Source of the DNA: Omphiscola glabra
Lineage: Eukaryota > Mollusca > Gastropoda > Lymnaeidae
Direction of reading: 5' to 3'
Length of the DNA stretch: 64,000 bases
Assembly (NCBI GenBank): GCA_964017045.1
Contig: OZ024810.1
Coordinates: 778,111 to 842,110 of the forward strand
Shown: piece by piece, positions 23,490-34,836 of the stretch
Layout of the letters: every line of letters begins with the position of its first letter
Position numbering within the stretch: the first letter of the stretch is position 1
The notes under the pieces: generated by a model
The model's database searches: none
The model's input: the letters and a program-made list of their open reading frames with translations, nothing else
What the model was told of the DNA's origin: nothing
Program-made: the position numbers and the translations under genes

Positions 23490-24595
23490 GTTTTAGCAAA
23501 ACGTGATGTAAAGATAAGTTATAAATGTAAAGAGACTTCTGTAAAGATAAGTTATAACGGTAAAGAGAGTGCTGTAAAGATAAGTTATAACTGTAAAGAG
23601 AGTGTTGCAAATATAAGTTATGACTGTAAAGAGAGTTCTGTAAAGATAAGTTAAAACTGTAAAGAGATTCATATAAAGATAAGTTATAACTGTAAAGAGA
23701 GTGCCGTAAATATAAGTTATAACTGTAAATAGAGTGCTGTAAAGATAAGTTATAACTGTAAATAGAGTGATGTAAATATAGGTTATGACTGTAAAGAGAG
23801 TTTTAAATATAAGTTATAACTGTACAGAGAGTTCCGTAAATATAAGTTATAACTGTAAAGAGAGTGCTGTAAAGATAAGTTATAATTGTAAAAAGAGAGA
23901 TGTAAAGAAAGTTTGTAACTGTAAATAAAGTGATGCAAATATAAGTTATAACTGTAAAGAGAGTGATATAAAGATAAGTTATAACTGTAAATGGAGTGCT
24001 TTAAAGATACGATATAACTGTAAATAGAGTGATGTAAATATAGGTTATGACTGTAAAGAGAGTTTTAAATATAAGTTATAACTGTACAGAGAGTTCCGTA
24101 AATATAAGTTATAACTGTAAAGAGAGTGCTGTAAAGATAAGTTATAATTGTAAAAAGAGAGATGTAAAGAAAGTTTGTAACTGTAAATAAAGTGATGCAA
24201 ATATAAGTTATAACTGTAAAGAGAGTGATATAAAGATAAGTTATAACTGTAAATGGAATGCTTTAAAGATACGATATAACTGTAAAGAAAGTGATTTTAA
24301 GATAAGTTATAACTGTAACGAGAGTGATGTAAATATAAGTTATAACTGTAAAGAGAATGATGTGAAGATAATTAATGACTGTAAAGGGAGTGCTGTAAAG
24401 ATAAGTTATGACTGTAAAGGGAGTGATATAAAGATACGTTATAATGTAAAGAGCGTGCTGTAAATATAAATTATGACTTTAATGAGGTTGATATAAAGAT
24501 AAGCTATGTCTGTAAAGAGATTGCTGTAAAGATACGCTATGAATGTAAAAAGGGGCATGTAATGATACGTTATAACTGTAAACCGATTTGTAATA
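23490..24595. repeat. ~33-bp tandem repeat with a 262-bp higher-order duplication
   Basis: ataagttataactgtaaaga recurs about 33 times with 30- to 33-bp spacing. A block carrying matched variants (gatgtaaatataggttatg) starts at 23769 and again at 24031, and the match continues to about 24270, giving a 262-bp duplication. Confidence 0.94.
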
Positions 24596-25150
24596 ACTCA
24601 ATTTATATATTTAACTATTATGTGTATTTATATTAATGAGACCTTTATATTTACGTACGTTCTGTGTACGTGTGTTGCTTTATGATTTCTATGTCTTTCT
24701 TATCTGGATTGAAAAATTAGCATCTAGATTACTTATAGATATAGCTATATCATTATGTTTCTTTGGTACGCAACTCCGCTTTACGTAACCCACCCTCTTG
24801 GGACTTTGTCTCAAACCCAGTTTCCCTGCATGGTCAAGGTTCCCTTTTCTGGCTGACTGATTATTTGAGAACCGCTGTGTTACAGCACGACGGGAAGAAA
24901 ACCCCATCCGGCAGACGATAATATTTACATCTCTAACTGAGCGCGACGACCATGCGCGCCCTCCACGCGCTACTCACCAGTGACTCGTGTGCCAGGGGTT
25001 ACATTACGTCATCGTTTGTTTTTAACGCTAGAACACTGTCTTAGGGAGGCAACATATTCACGGCGCCCCAAGTGAAGGAAAGGTTTTTGTTTGTTATTTT
25101 CTTCATTTACAAATGTGTAAACATCATGCACAACGCCCAAAATGTCTGTC
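24596..25150. other. Unannotated interval
   Basis: Unique DNA. attcacggcgccccaagt at 25056-25073 is nearly repeated at 35088-35105. No gene is recognised; a 72-codon minus-strand frame at 24689-24907 has no known domain. Confidence 0.45.
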
Positions 25151-25151
25151 A

Positions 25152-25288
25152 GCCGACGTCACCAACCGACGTCACCAGCCGACGTCACCAGCAGACGTCA
25201 CCAACCGACGTCACCAACCGACGTCACCAGCAGACGTCACCAGCAGACGTCACCAGCCGACGTCACCAGCAGACGTCACCAGCAGACA
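25152..25288. repeat. 13-bp tandem repeat, about 10 copies, CRE-like
   Basis: gacgtcaccagca / gacgtcaccaacc recurs every 13 bp. Each unit carries GACGTCAC, one base from the CREB/ATF palindrome. Three variants at the unit's end rotate irregularly. Confidence 0.94.
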
Positions 25289-25362
25289 TGCATAATGGGA
25301 CAACAATAACGTTGACATAATACCGGGAATGACAGTTTGATTAAAGTGTGTCCAACATTTGA

Positions 25363-25590
25363 CAAGGTATGTGGATATCCTGACTCATTAGTACCGGTAC
25401 TAATCACACACAAGGTATGTGGATATCCTGACTCATTAGTACCGGTACTAATCACACACAAGGTATGTGGATATCCTGACTCATTAGTACCGGTACTAAT
25501 CACACACAAGGTATGTGGATATCCTGACTCATTAGTACCGGTACTAATCACACACAAGGTATGTGGATATCCTGACTCATTAGTACCGGT
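25363..25590. repeat. 48-bp near-perfect tandem repeat with palindrome, 4.7 copies
   Basis: caaggtatgtggatatcc starts copies at 25363, 25411, 25459, 25507 and 25555, with no differences that I can see within the full copies. Each contains ctgactcatt (TGACTCA, AP-1 consensus) followed by the perfect 18-bp palindrome attagtaccggtactaat. Both strands are open for 105 codons because 48 is divisible by three. Confidence 0.96.
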
Positions 25591-25698
25591 CAAAGCAAGT
25601 AACCTACCTTACGTTTTTTTTTTTGTTTTAAGTATCCACTTTTGCATAAATTAAATACGAAAAATGAAGGATCCCTGTATCAGCGCCCTACTTACGTT

Positions 25699-25835
25699 CA
25701 GTGTCGCCCGGGGCGGGTCAAGAATTTTGCCGCCCCTTGAAAAAAAAATACAAAAATGCCTCCCCTCCGAATAAAGAACAAAAAATTCCCTTCCTGGGAT
25801 GACCGTCCCCTCCTCACCCCCTTCGTACGCCAACG
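25699..25835. mobile_element. Candidate hAT-like MITE
   Basis: The left end cagtgtcgcccggggcgg and the reverse complement of the right end (cgttggcgtacgaaggggg) match at about 13 of 21 positions. The interior, with its ccgccccttgaaa word and A-run, resembles noncoding element sequence. I see no clear 8-bp target duplication. Confidence 0.4.
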
Positions 25836-26073
25836 GTTCGTATATGAACAGAGCTGCATATACTGTATCATATGGAACTTATTGCTCGATAATAAATAAT
25901 ATGCCGCCGCCATGTTTTTTGTACCTTGCTAACAAATGAAACCGCATTGATCAAAGATGGTTCAGGTCGAGAAACACATAAATGCTGTGCAATAAAACAA
26001 CCCCAAGCATGAAAATAGTCCCCTCTATGTAACGTTCCGCCAACCAGAGATATTAGTGGTTGGTTGGGAATAA

Positions 26074-26500
26074 CCCAACAAAGTAGTCCTATGCAGAACA
26101 CACAACAAAGTAGTCCTATGCTGAACACACACCAAAGTAGTCCTATGCTGAACACACAACAAAGTAGTCCTATGCTGAACACACAACAAAGTAGTCATAT
26201 GCTGAACACACAACAAAGTAGTCCTATGCTGAACACACAACAAAGTAGTCCTATGCTGAACACACAACAAAGTAGTCATATGCTGAACACACAACAAAGT
26301 AGTCATATGATGAACACACAACAAGTGGTACAAAATGATGACACAACAAAGTAGTCTTATGCTGAACACACAACAAGTGGTACAAAATGATGACACAACA
26401 AAGTAGTCCTATGCTGAACACACAACAAGTGGTACAAAATGATGACACAACAAAGTAGTCCTATGCTGAACACACAACAAGTGGTACAAAATGATGACAC
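26074..26500. repeat. 27-bp array passing into a 52-bp composite array
   Basis: caacaaagtagtcctatg recurs every 27 bp for about ten copies to 26330. Four units of 52 bp then follow, in which a 25-bp insert starting caacaagtggtacaaaat is added to each 27-bp unit. Confidence 0.95.
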
Positions 26501-27412
26501 AACAGCCAGCAGCAAAACTGCATGTGTATTTTGATGTGCTTTTTGTTTTGTTTAAATGTATCACTGAATAGATTGTAGTTTGTGGGATCAAAATAATCCA
26601 GTAATTTGTCCATGAATGAAACACTTTCTGAACAAAGCCGAGGTCAGTCGCAACGACACACTGCACCAGCAACAGCAGCAACATCACCAGCGTCGTCCCT
26701 CCCGTGTGTCTCTCGCGTACACGTGCGTTCTTTCTCCCTGACTCCATCCCTCCTCCGCCTGCCTTATCTCACAGGCCGCCCCCTCCCGCCCCACGTCCCC
26801 TATGTCCCACCGCCGCCGCTGCTCACTAACCCACCCACCCATCCACCCACCCTCCCAACCTCTCTTGCCTCTCTAAGAGACTTGGCGTATGTGACCCGTT
26901 GCGCTTGGTCCTGCTCCCCGTTTCAGCGCGGGATTCCTCCACAGGTCCGTAGTTGATTAGCAATATGTTTTAATATGGATCGCCATGGCCTCGGCCAGCG
27001 TCAACAGTCTTTTTGGTTTCGCTTTGAAAGAAAATGGCTTGCCATCTCGTGAACAGCCTTATTTTGAAGAAAGATGTTTCCTTCCGTCATTTAAAGTGAA
27101 GAGGGGAATAATCTCTGTGTTTGTGTGCGCGTGTGCATTGAACAATGTGTAGTTAAATTTCACGACTGCTGAAAATAATTCTGAATAAAAAATGTTTCTT
27201 GGAGTTGAAATTGTGAGACGTGTGAGGAGACTTTCTGACACGGCTGGAGGAAGGTCTGACCTCGGATATTTACTTGGTTACTGAATACAACACACGAGCA
27301 AGTGTGGCTATACCCTTACAAAGTGTATACCTGGTTATATACACTCGTTTACGGAGTATAGTGGAGTAAACTGGAGTGAACTGACGTCATTGTGAGTAAG
27401 TTGTGAGCCGGA
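26501..27412 (+). other. Unique interval, GC-rich with a possible first exon
   Basis: The stretch at 26640-26950 is GC- and CpG-richer than its surroundings and pyrimidine-rich on the plus strand. Just downstream, gccatgg at 26982-26988 is a good Kozak context for a 55-codon frame (26985-27152) beginning MASASVNSLFGF. A GT in a tolerable donor context lies inside it. No homology is recognised. It may be a promoter plus a short exon, or chance. Confidence 0.2.
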
Positions 27413-27530
27413 ATGCTAAATGTGAAGCACGAGGGGGTGCTAAATGTGAAGCACCGAGGGGGTCCTAAATGTGAAACACCGAGGGGGTGCTAAATGTGGA
27501 GCACCGAGGGGGTGCTAAATGTGGAGCATG
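27413..27530. repeat. 25-bp tandem repeat, 5 copies
   Basis: ctaaatgtgaagcaccgag recurs with period 25 (27440, 27465, 27490, 27515). A decayed ~42-bp repeat around cagcaggtgacatgctgacc follows at 27620-27730. Confidence 0.9.
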
Positions 27531-27854
27531 TGGTTAAGTCATGTGGACAGTTTTGTTTGTTTTGTTTTTTAATTTGGTGTGGAGAGGGAAACCCGTCCGA
27601 ATTTTTGTGCTGGTTGATTTGCCAACATGTCCAAAGGCGCATCAGGTGACAATCTGACCAGTGGGCCCAGCAGGTGACATGCTGACCATTCAAATATGTG
27701 GACCCAGCATGTGACATACTGTTCATTCGACTATTTCTGACCACGTGTTGTCCAACAATCAGTTATCACGTGTGTACTCTGTTGTTCTTGTAGCATCTGA
27801 AATCAATTAGTGTAAACTAAGTCTAGGTGGTTGGGTCATGTGTACACACGCCGT

Positions 27855-29635
27855 ACACAAGACATGTGTTGACGTGTGTTGTGTGTGGTAACGTGTGTGT
27901 TGACGTGTGTTATGTGTGGTAACGTGTTTATAGACGTGTGTTGTGTGTGGTAACGTGTGTGTTGACGTGTGTTGTGTGTGGTAACGTGTTTGTTGACGTG
28001 TGGTGAGTGTGGTAACGTGTGTCTTGACGTGTGGTGAGTGTGGTAACGTGTGTGTTGACGTGTGGTGAGTTTGGTAACGTGTGTGTTGACGTGTGGTGAG
28101 TGTGGTAACGTGTTTGTTGACGTGTGGTGAGTGTGGTAACGTGTTTGTTGACGTGTGGTGAGTGTGGTAACGTGTTTGTTGACGTGTGGTGAGTGTGGTA
28201 ACGTGTTTGTTGACGTGTGGTGAGGGTGGTAACATGTTTGTTGACGTGTGGTGAGTGTGGTAACGTGTTTGTTGACGTGTGGTGAGTGTAGTAACGTGTG
28301 TGTTGACGTGTGGTGAGTGTGGTAACGTGTTTTTGACGTGTGGTGAGTGTGGTAACGTGTGTGTTGACGTGTGGTGAGTGTGGTAACGTGTGTGGTGACG
28401 TGTGGTGAGTGTGGTAACGTGTGTGTTGACGTGTGGTGAGTGTGGTAACGTGTGTGTTGACGTTTTGTGAGTGTGGTAACGTGCGTTTTGCCGTGTTGTG
28501 AGTGTGGTAATGTGTGTGTTGACGTGTGGTGAGTGTGGTAACGTGTGTGTTGACGTGTGTTGTGTGTGGTAACGTGTTTGTTGACGCGTGTTGTGTGTGG
28601 TAACGTGTATGTTGACGTGTGTTGTGTGTGGTAACGTGTTTGTTGACGTGTGGTGAGTGTGGTACCGTGTGTGTTGACGTGTGGTGAGTGTGGTAACGTG
28701 TTTGTTGACGTGTGGTGAGTGTGGTAACGTGTTTGTTGACGTGTGGTAAGTGTGGTAACGTGTTTGTTGACGTGTGTTGTGTGTGATAACGTGTTTGTTG
28801 ACGTTTGGTGAGTGTGGTAACGTGTGTGTTGACGTGTGGTGAGTGTGGTAACGTGTTTGTTGACGTGTGGTGAGTGTGGTAACGTGTTTGTTGACGTGTG
28901 GTGAGTGTGGTAACGTGTTTGTTGACGTGTGGTGAGTGTGGTAACGTGTGTGGTGAGTGTGGTAACGTGTGTGTTGACGTGTGGTGATTGTGGTAACGTG
29001 TCTGTTGACGTGTGGTAACGTGTGTGTTGACGTGTGGTGAGTGTGGTAACGTGTGTGTTGACGTGCGTTGTGTGTGGTAACGAGTTTGTTGACGTGTGTT
29101 GTGTGTGGTAACGTGTTTGTTGACGTGTGTTGTGTGTGGTAACGTGTTTGTTGACGTGTGGTGAGTGTGGTACCGTGTGTGTTGACGTGTGGTGAGTGTG
29201 GTAACGTGTTTGTTGACGTGTGGTGAGTGTGGTAACGTGTGTGGTGAGTGTGGTAACGTGTGTGTTGACTTGTGGTGATTGTGGTAACGTGTGTGTTGAC
29301 GTGTGGTGAGTGTGGTAACGTGTGTGTTGACGTGTGTTGTGTGTGGTAACGAATTTGTTGACGTGTGTTGTGTGTGGTAACGTGTTTGTTGACGTGTGTT
29401 GTGTGTGGTAACGTGTTTGTTGACGTGTGGTGAGGGTCGTAACGTGTTTGTTGACGTGTGGTGAGTGTGGTAACGTGTTTGTTGACGTGTGGTGAGTGTG
29501 GTAACGTGTTTGTTGACGTGTGGTGAGTGTGGTAACGTGTGTTGTGAGTGTGGTGAGTGTGATAACGTGTTTGTTGACGTGTGGTGAGTGTGGTAACGTG
29601 TGTTGTGAGTGTGGTAACGTGTGTTTTGATATTGC
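27855..29635. repeat. 31-bp tandem repeat, about 57 copies
   Basis: gttgacgtgtggtgagtgtg recurs every 31 bp. Subfamilies have ttgtgtg for ggtgagtg and gtgtgtg for gtgtttg. A composite block with a truncated unit recurs 291 bp apart (28941 and 29232). The 572-codon minus-strand frame reads three units per 31 codons and is not a gene. Confidence 0.96.
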
Positions 29636-29654
29636 TGATTTCTCATTAAAGAGA

Positions 29655-30320
29655 TGTCTGTGTGTCCGCCATTGTGTCCGCCATTGTGTCCGCCATTGTG
29701 TCTGCCATTGTGTCCGCCATTGTGTCCGCCATTGTGTCCACCATTGTGTCCGCCATTGTGTCCACCATTGTGTCCGTCATTATGTATACCATTGTGTCCG
29801 CCATTGTGTCTGCCATTGTGTCTGCCATTGTGTCTGCCATTGTGTCTGCCATTGTGTCTACCATTGTGTATGCCATTGTGTCTGCCATTGTGTCTGCCAT
29901 TGTGTCTGCCATTGTGTCTTCCATTGTGTCTGTCATTGTGCCTGTCATTGTGTCTGTCATTGTGTCAGTTGCCATTGTGACTGCCATTGTGTCTGCCATT
30001 GTGTCCCCCATTGTGTCTGCCATTGTGTCCGCCATTGTGTCCGCCATTGTGTCTGTCATTGTGTCTGCCCTTGTGTCTGCCATTGTGTCTGCCATTGTGT
30101 CTGCCATTGTGTCTGTCATTGTGTCTTCCATTGTGTCTGTCATTGTGTCTGCCATTGTGTCCGCAATTGTGTCAGTTGCCATTGTGTCCGCCATTGTGTC
30201 AGTTGCCATTGTGTCAGTTGCCATTGTGTCAGTTGCCATTGTGTCTGCCATTGTGTCTGCCATTGTGTCTGCCATTGTGTCTGCCATTGTGTCAGTCATT
30301 GTGTCAGTGACCATTGTTGG
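29655..30320. repeat. 12-bp tandem repeat, about 55 copies
   Basis: gccattgtgtct recurs. Occasional units are lengthened by three bases (cagttgccattgtgt), so phase modulo three is kept. Four or more overlapping frames of 107-269 codons are open, as expected from a 4-codon unit without stops. Confidence 0.96.
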
Positions 30321-30420
30321 CCGCGATAAGAAGTGGTCAATGACATGTTGTAGCCTTAACGTTTCATTATGTAACAAGAAAGAAGTGTCATATCTAGTTA
30401 AAAAAACGTCTCATTGTGTT

Positions 30421-30625
30421 TCTAGAAAAGGTGTCATTATATTTCTAGAAAAGGTGTCATTATATTTCTAGAAAAGGTGTCATTATATTTCTAGAAAAGG
30501 TGTCATTATATTTCTAGAAAAGGTGTCATTATATTTCTAGAAAAGGTGCCATTATATTTCTAGAAAAGGTGTCATTATATGTCTAGAAAAGGTGTCATTA
30601 TATTTCTAGAAAAGGTGTCATTGTG
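30421..30625. repeat. 24-bp tandem repeat, about 8.5 copies
   Basis: tctagaaaaggtgtcattat recurs every 24 bp with two or three changes. The core aaaggtgtcattat is shared with the next array. Confidence 0.95.
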
Positions 30626-30689
30626 ACACTATAAATATGTTTCACTACAAAGCTAGAAAGTGTCATTACCAAGAAAGAAACGACGCCAT

Positions 30690-31530
30690 TATGTCACTAT
30701 AAAAAGGTATCAGTGAATATCTAATAAAGGTGTCATTATGTAGCTAATAAAGGTGTCCTGTAGGTAATAAAGGTGTCATGTAGGTAATAAAGGTGCCATT
30801 ATGTAGCCAATAAAGGTGTCATCATGCAGCAAATAAAGGTGCCATTATGTAGCTAATAAAGGTGTCATGTAGGTAATAAAGGTGCCATTGTGTAGCTAAT
30901 AAAGGTGGCATCATTCAGCAAATAAAGGTGCAATTATGTAGCTAATAAACGTGTCAAGTAGTTGATAAAGGTGTCATAATGTACCTAATAAAGGTGTCAG
31001 CATGTAGCTAATAAAGGTGTCATTATGTAGCTATTAAAGGTGGCATGTATGTATTAAGGTGACATTATGTAGCCAATAAAGGTGTCAATGTAGGTAATAA
31101 AGGTGTCATCATGTAGCTAATAAAGGTGTCATCATGTATCAAATAAAGGTGTAATTATGTAGCTAAATAAGATGGCACTATGTAGCCAATAAAGGTGCCA
31201 TTATGTAGCTAATAAAGGTGTCATGTAGCAAATAAAGGTGTAATTATGTAGCAAATAAAAGTGGCACTATGTAGCTAATAAAGGTGTCAGCATGTAGCAA
31301 ATAAAGGTGTAATTATGTAGCTAATGTAGGTGGCACTATGTAGCTAATTAATGTGTCATTATGTAGCTAATAAAGGTGTCATGTATGTAATAAAGGTGTC
31401 ATTATGTGTAAAAAGGGCATTATTTAGATAGAAAATGTTTTATTGTGTGGCCAAATTGTGTCATTGCGTAGCGAGAAAATGTGTCATTATTTAGATACAA
31501 AAGTTTCACGTAGTTACAAAAAAAAAATTA
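30690..31530. repeat. 23-bp degenerate tandem repeat, about 31 copies
   Basis: taataaaggtgtcattatgt recurs, with many shortened units lacking catta or gtagc. It decays progressively toward 31530. Unique DNA follows to 31712. Confidence 0.9.
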
Positions 31531-31712
31531 ACAACGTAACTAGAAAAAGGTTAATATAGCTGTAACGGTGTTTTGTAGTGAGAAGAAGCTACAACAATTT
31601 GTTGTAGCAACATGCTCTTTGCCAGTAACGCTAGAGTAAATGTTCCTTTGTCAAACACATTACATAGTTGAAATTATTGGTCTGATTCAACTTAGATTTT
31701 CACTGCAGATTG

Positions 31713-31768
31713 ACTGACATGAGAGGAACACTGACATGATACGAACACTGACATGACAGGAACACTGT
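31713..31768. repeat. 17-bp repeat, 3 copies
   Basis: ctgacatgagaggaaca and two variants lie in tandem, just upstream of the large 31-bp array. Confidence 0.85.
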
Positions 31769-31794
31769 GCATGATAGACGAGTGCTCTATCTTT

Positions 31795-33405
31795 GTATTT
31801 GATAGACCGTGTCTGTTCTAGCTATTCATATTATAGACTTCTTCTGCTCTATCTTTGTATTTGAATAACCATGTCTGTTCTACCTATGCATATGATAGAC
31901 CATGTATGTTCTAGCTATGCGTATGATAGACCATGTATGTTCTAGCTATGCATATGCTAGACCATGTATGTTCTAGCTATGCGTATGATAGACCATGTAT
32001 GTTCTAGCTATGCGTATGATAGACCATGTATGTTCTACCTATGCATATGATAGACCATGTATGTTCTAGCTATGCGTATGATAGACCATGTATGTTCTAG
32101 CTATGCATATGCTAGACCATGTATGTTCTAGCTATGCGTATGATATACCATGTATGTTCTAGCTATGCGTATGATAGACCATGTATGTTCTAGCTATGCA
32201 TATGATAGAACATGTATGTTCTAGCTATGCGTATGATAGACCATGTATGTTCTAGCTATGCATATGATAGACCATGTATGTTCTAGCTATGCGTATGATA
32301 GACCATGTATGTTCTAGCTATGCATATGATAGAACATGTATGTTCTAGCTATGCGTATGATAGACCATGTATGTTCTAGCTATGCATATGATAGATCATG
32401 TATGTTCTAGCTATACGTATGATAGAACATGTATGTTCTAGCTATGCGTATGATAGACCATGTATGTTCTAGCTATGCGTATGAATGACCATGTATGTTC
32501 TAGCTATGCGTATGATAGACCATGTATGTTCTAGCTATGCATATGATAGAACATGTATTTTCTAGCTATGCGTATGATAGACCATGTATGTTCTAGCTAT
32601 GCGTATGATAGACCATGTATGTTCTAGCTATGCGTATGATAGACCATGTATGTTCTAGCTATGCGTATGATAGACCATGTATGTTCTAGATATGCCTATG
32701 ATAGACCATGTATGTTCTAGCTATGCGTATGATAGACCATGTATGTTCTAGCTATGCGTATGATAGACCATGTATGTTCTAGCTATGCGTATGATAGAAC
32801 ATGTATGTTCTAGCTATGCATATGATAGACCATGCATGTTCTAGCTATGTGTATGATAGACCATGTATGTTCTAGCTATGCGTATGATAGACCATGTATG
32901 TTCTAGCTATGCGTATGGTAGACCATGTATGTTCTAGCTATGCGTATGATATACCATGTATGTTCTAGCTATGCATATGATAGACCATGTATGTTCTAGC
33001 TATGCGTATGATAGACCATGTATGTTCTAGCTATGCGTATGATAGACCATGTATGTTCTAGCTATGCGTATGATAGACCATGTATGTTCTAGCTATGCGT
33101 ATGATAGACCATGTATGTTCTAGCTATGCATATGATAGACCATGTATGTTCTAGCTATGCATATGATAGACCATGTATGTTCTAGCTATGTGTATGATAG
33201 ACCATGTATGTTCTAGCTATGCATATGATAGAACATGTATGTTCTAGCTATGCGTATGATAGACCATGTATGTTCTAGCTATGCGTATGATAGACCATGT
33301 ATGTTCTAGCTATGCGTATGATAGACCATGTATGTTCTAGCTATGCGTATGATAGACCATGTATGTTCTAGCTAAGCGTATGATAGACCTCCTCTGCTCT
33401 ATGTA
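31795..33405. repeat. 31-bp tandem repeat, about 52 copies
   Basis: gaccatgtatgttctagcta recurs every 31 bp, with the flanking copies near 31800 and 33390 more diverged. The most variable site is tatgcgtatg, seen also as tatgcatatg and tatgtgtatg. No long open frame occurs, because the unit contains stops. Confidence 0.97.
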
Positions 33406-33993
33406 GTTGTGATTTGGTCTACCTTCAATTGTAAAATAGATAATGTTTAGACCTATAGTATCATTTTTTTGGTTTGTTTGTAGTTTTACTCTTACACTTT
33501 CCCACACTTTATCTTAATTCCCACACTCTCTCTCTCTCTCTTTCTCTCTCCCTACCAACATCCCTCTTACTTAAACATCCCTGTCTGACGCCCTCTCTCT
33601 TAAACACATCTCATTCCACAGACAACACAGACACAGACAACACTGGCCCCTTCTGATACTACAAACCCATATCACATTTGTTCACACCTGCCCTTATCAT
33701 GCAGACTATCCGCTAATCATCACGACTATCGTCACCTTCCTCCCTCCTTTCAATGTCACTTCCCACCACATAAACTCTGACCCCTGCCCCCCACCCCAAC
33801 ACCCCCACCACATACACCCTAGTCCGAAATGTTTCTATCTTCTCCTGTTCAGTCCAGTGTTAAGTGAAACTCGCTCACATTTCTCTTTATATAAATTGGT
33901 TTTACTTTGAAATACCAACTGTAGTTGTGTGTACATGGGCGTCGCTAGGCTTAATGCCCCCCCCCCCGGGCCGATGAAGATTCTTTTTACCCC
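33406..33993. other. Unannotated interval left of the gap
   Basis: Contains a CT run (33522-33552), pyrimidine-rich DNA, gggcgtcgctagg at 33937-33949 and a C-run at about 33957-33967. The last two resemble the end of a short inverted-repeat element cut by the gap. Confidence 0.4.
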
Positions 33994-34193
33994 NNNNNNN
34001 NNNNNNNNNNNNNNNNNNNNNNNNNNNNNNNNNNNNNNNNNNNNNNNNNNNNNNNNNNNNNNNNNNNNNNNNNNNNNNNNNNNNNNNNNNNNNNNNNNNN
34101 NNNNNNNNNNNNNNNNNNNNNNNNNNNNNNNNNNNNNNNNNNNNNNNNNNNNNNNNNNNNNNNNNNNNNNNNNNNNNNNNNNNNNNNNNNNNN
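33994..34193. other. Assembly gap, 200 N
   Basis: Exactly 200 N, a conventional scaffolding placeholder, so the true distance is unknown. The right edge begins inside a 31-bp array, which may be why assembly broke here. Confidence 0.99.
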
Positions 34194-34390
34194 CTGACAC
34201 ATACTATCAGATATTGCACCCATACTGACACATACTATCAGATCTTGCACCTATGCTGACACATACTATCAGATAGTGCACCCATACTGACACATACTAT
34301 CAGATATTGTACCTATACTGACACATATTATCAGATCTTGCACCCATACTGACACATACTATCATATATTGCACCTATACTGACACATAT
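34194..34390. repeat. 31-bp tandem repeat, about 6 copies, truncated by the gap
   Basis: ctgacacatactatcagata recurs every 31 bp from the first base after the gap. The real copy number is unknown. Unique DNA follows to 34751. Confidence 0.94.
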
Positions 34391-34751
34391 TAAGATGCCC
34401 CTTATAGTGTACTAACGTATATCCGTGGGGGACTGTAAACGACCGTCTTCCATGCTAGGCGCCCAGTCGTATGAATAACGTTGGGGCACTTTACAAATAT
34501 AATTGATATTTATTTCTTTGGCGCTTCCATTGACACCTCTGGACGCTTGGCTTGTAACCATTGGTGTATTTAGCGAGGACAGCACGAAGGCATCTCGAAG
34601 ACAGCAGGAGGGCATCACGATGGCAGCACGAGGGCTGCAAAGAGTAACACTAGCCCCCTACTGCTCGTCGTATAAATTGCAAGGCATTTTCTTAAAATAA
34701 AGCGTATTTAGTTTCTAGCCTTCTATCAATAACATTAATTTAATACCACCA

Positions 34752-34836
34752 TAAGCTTCTGTCAATGTCATGGCTTAATAAGTTTATGTCAATGTCATGA
34801 CTTAATAAGCTTCTGTCAATGCCATGACTTTAATGT
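34752..34836. repeat. 27-bp tandem repeat, 3 copies
   Basis: gtcaatgtcatgacttaat recurs three times with changes in the following stretch. Confidence 0.85.

Noticed and set aside
27928..29646. 572-codon minus-strand His/Thr-rich protein
   Set aside because: The unit is 31 bp, so the frame reads three different phases per cycle. It is open only because none contains a stop.
29520..30471. Cys/His-rich or Met/Asp/Thr repeat proteins over the 12-bp array
   Set aside because: All are frames of one 12-bp unit. The same DNA yields four different repetitive peptides.
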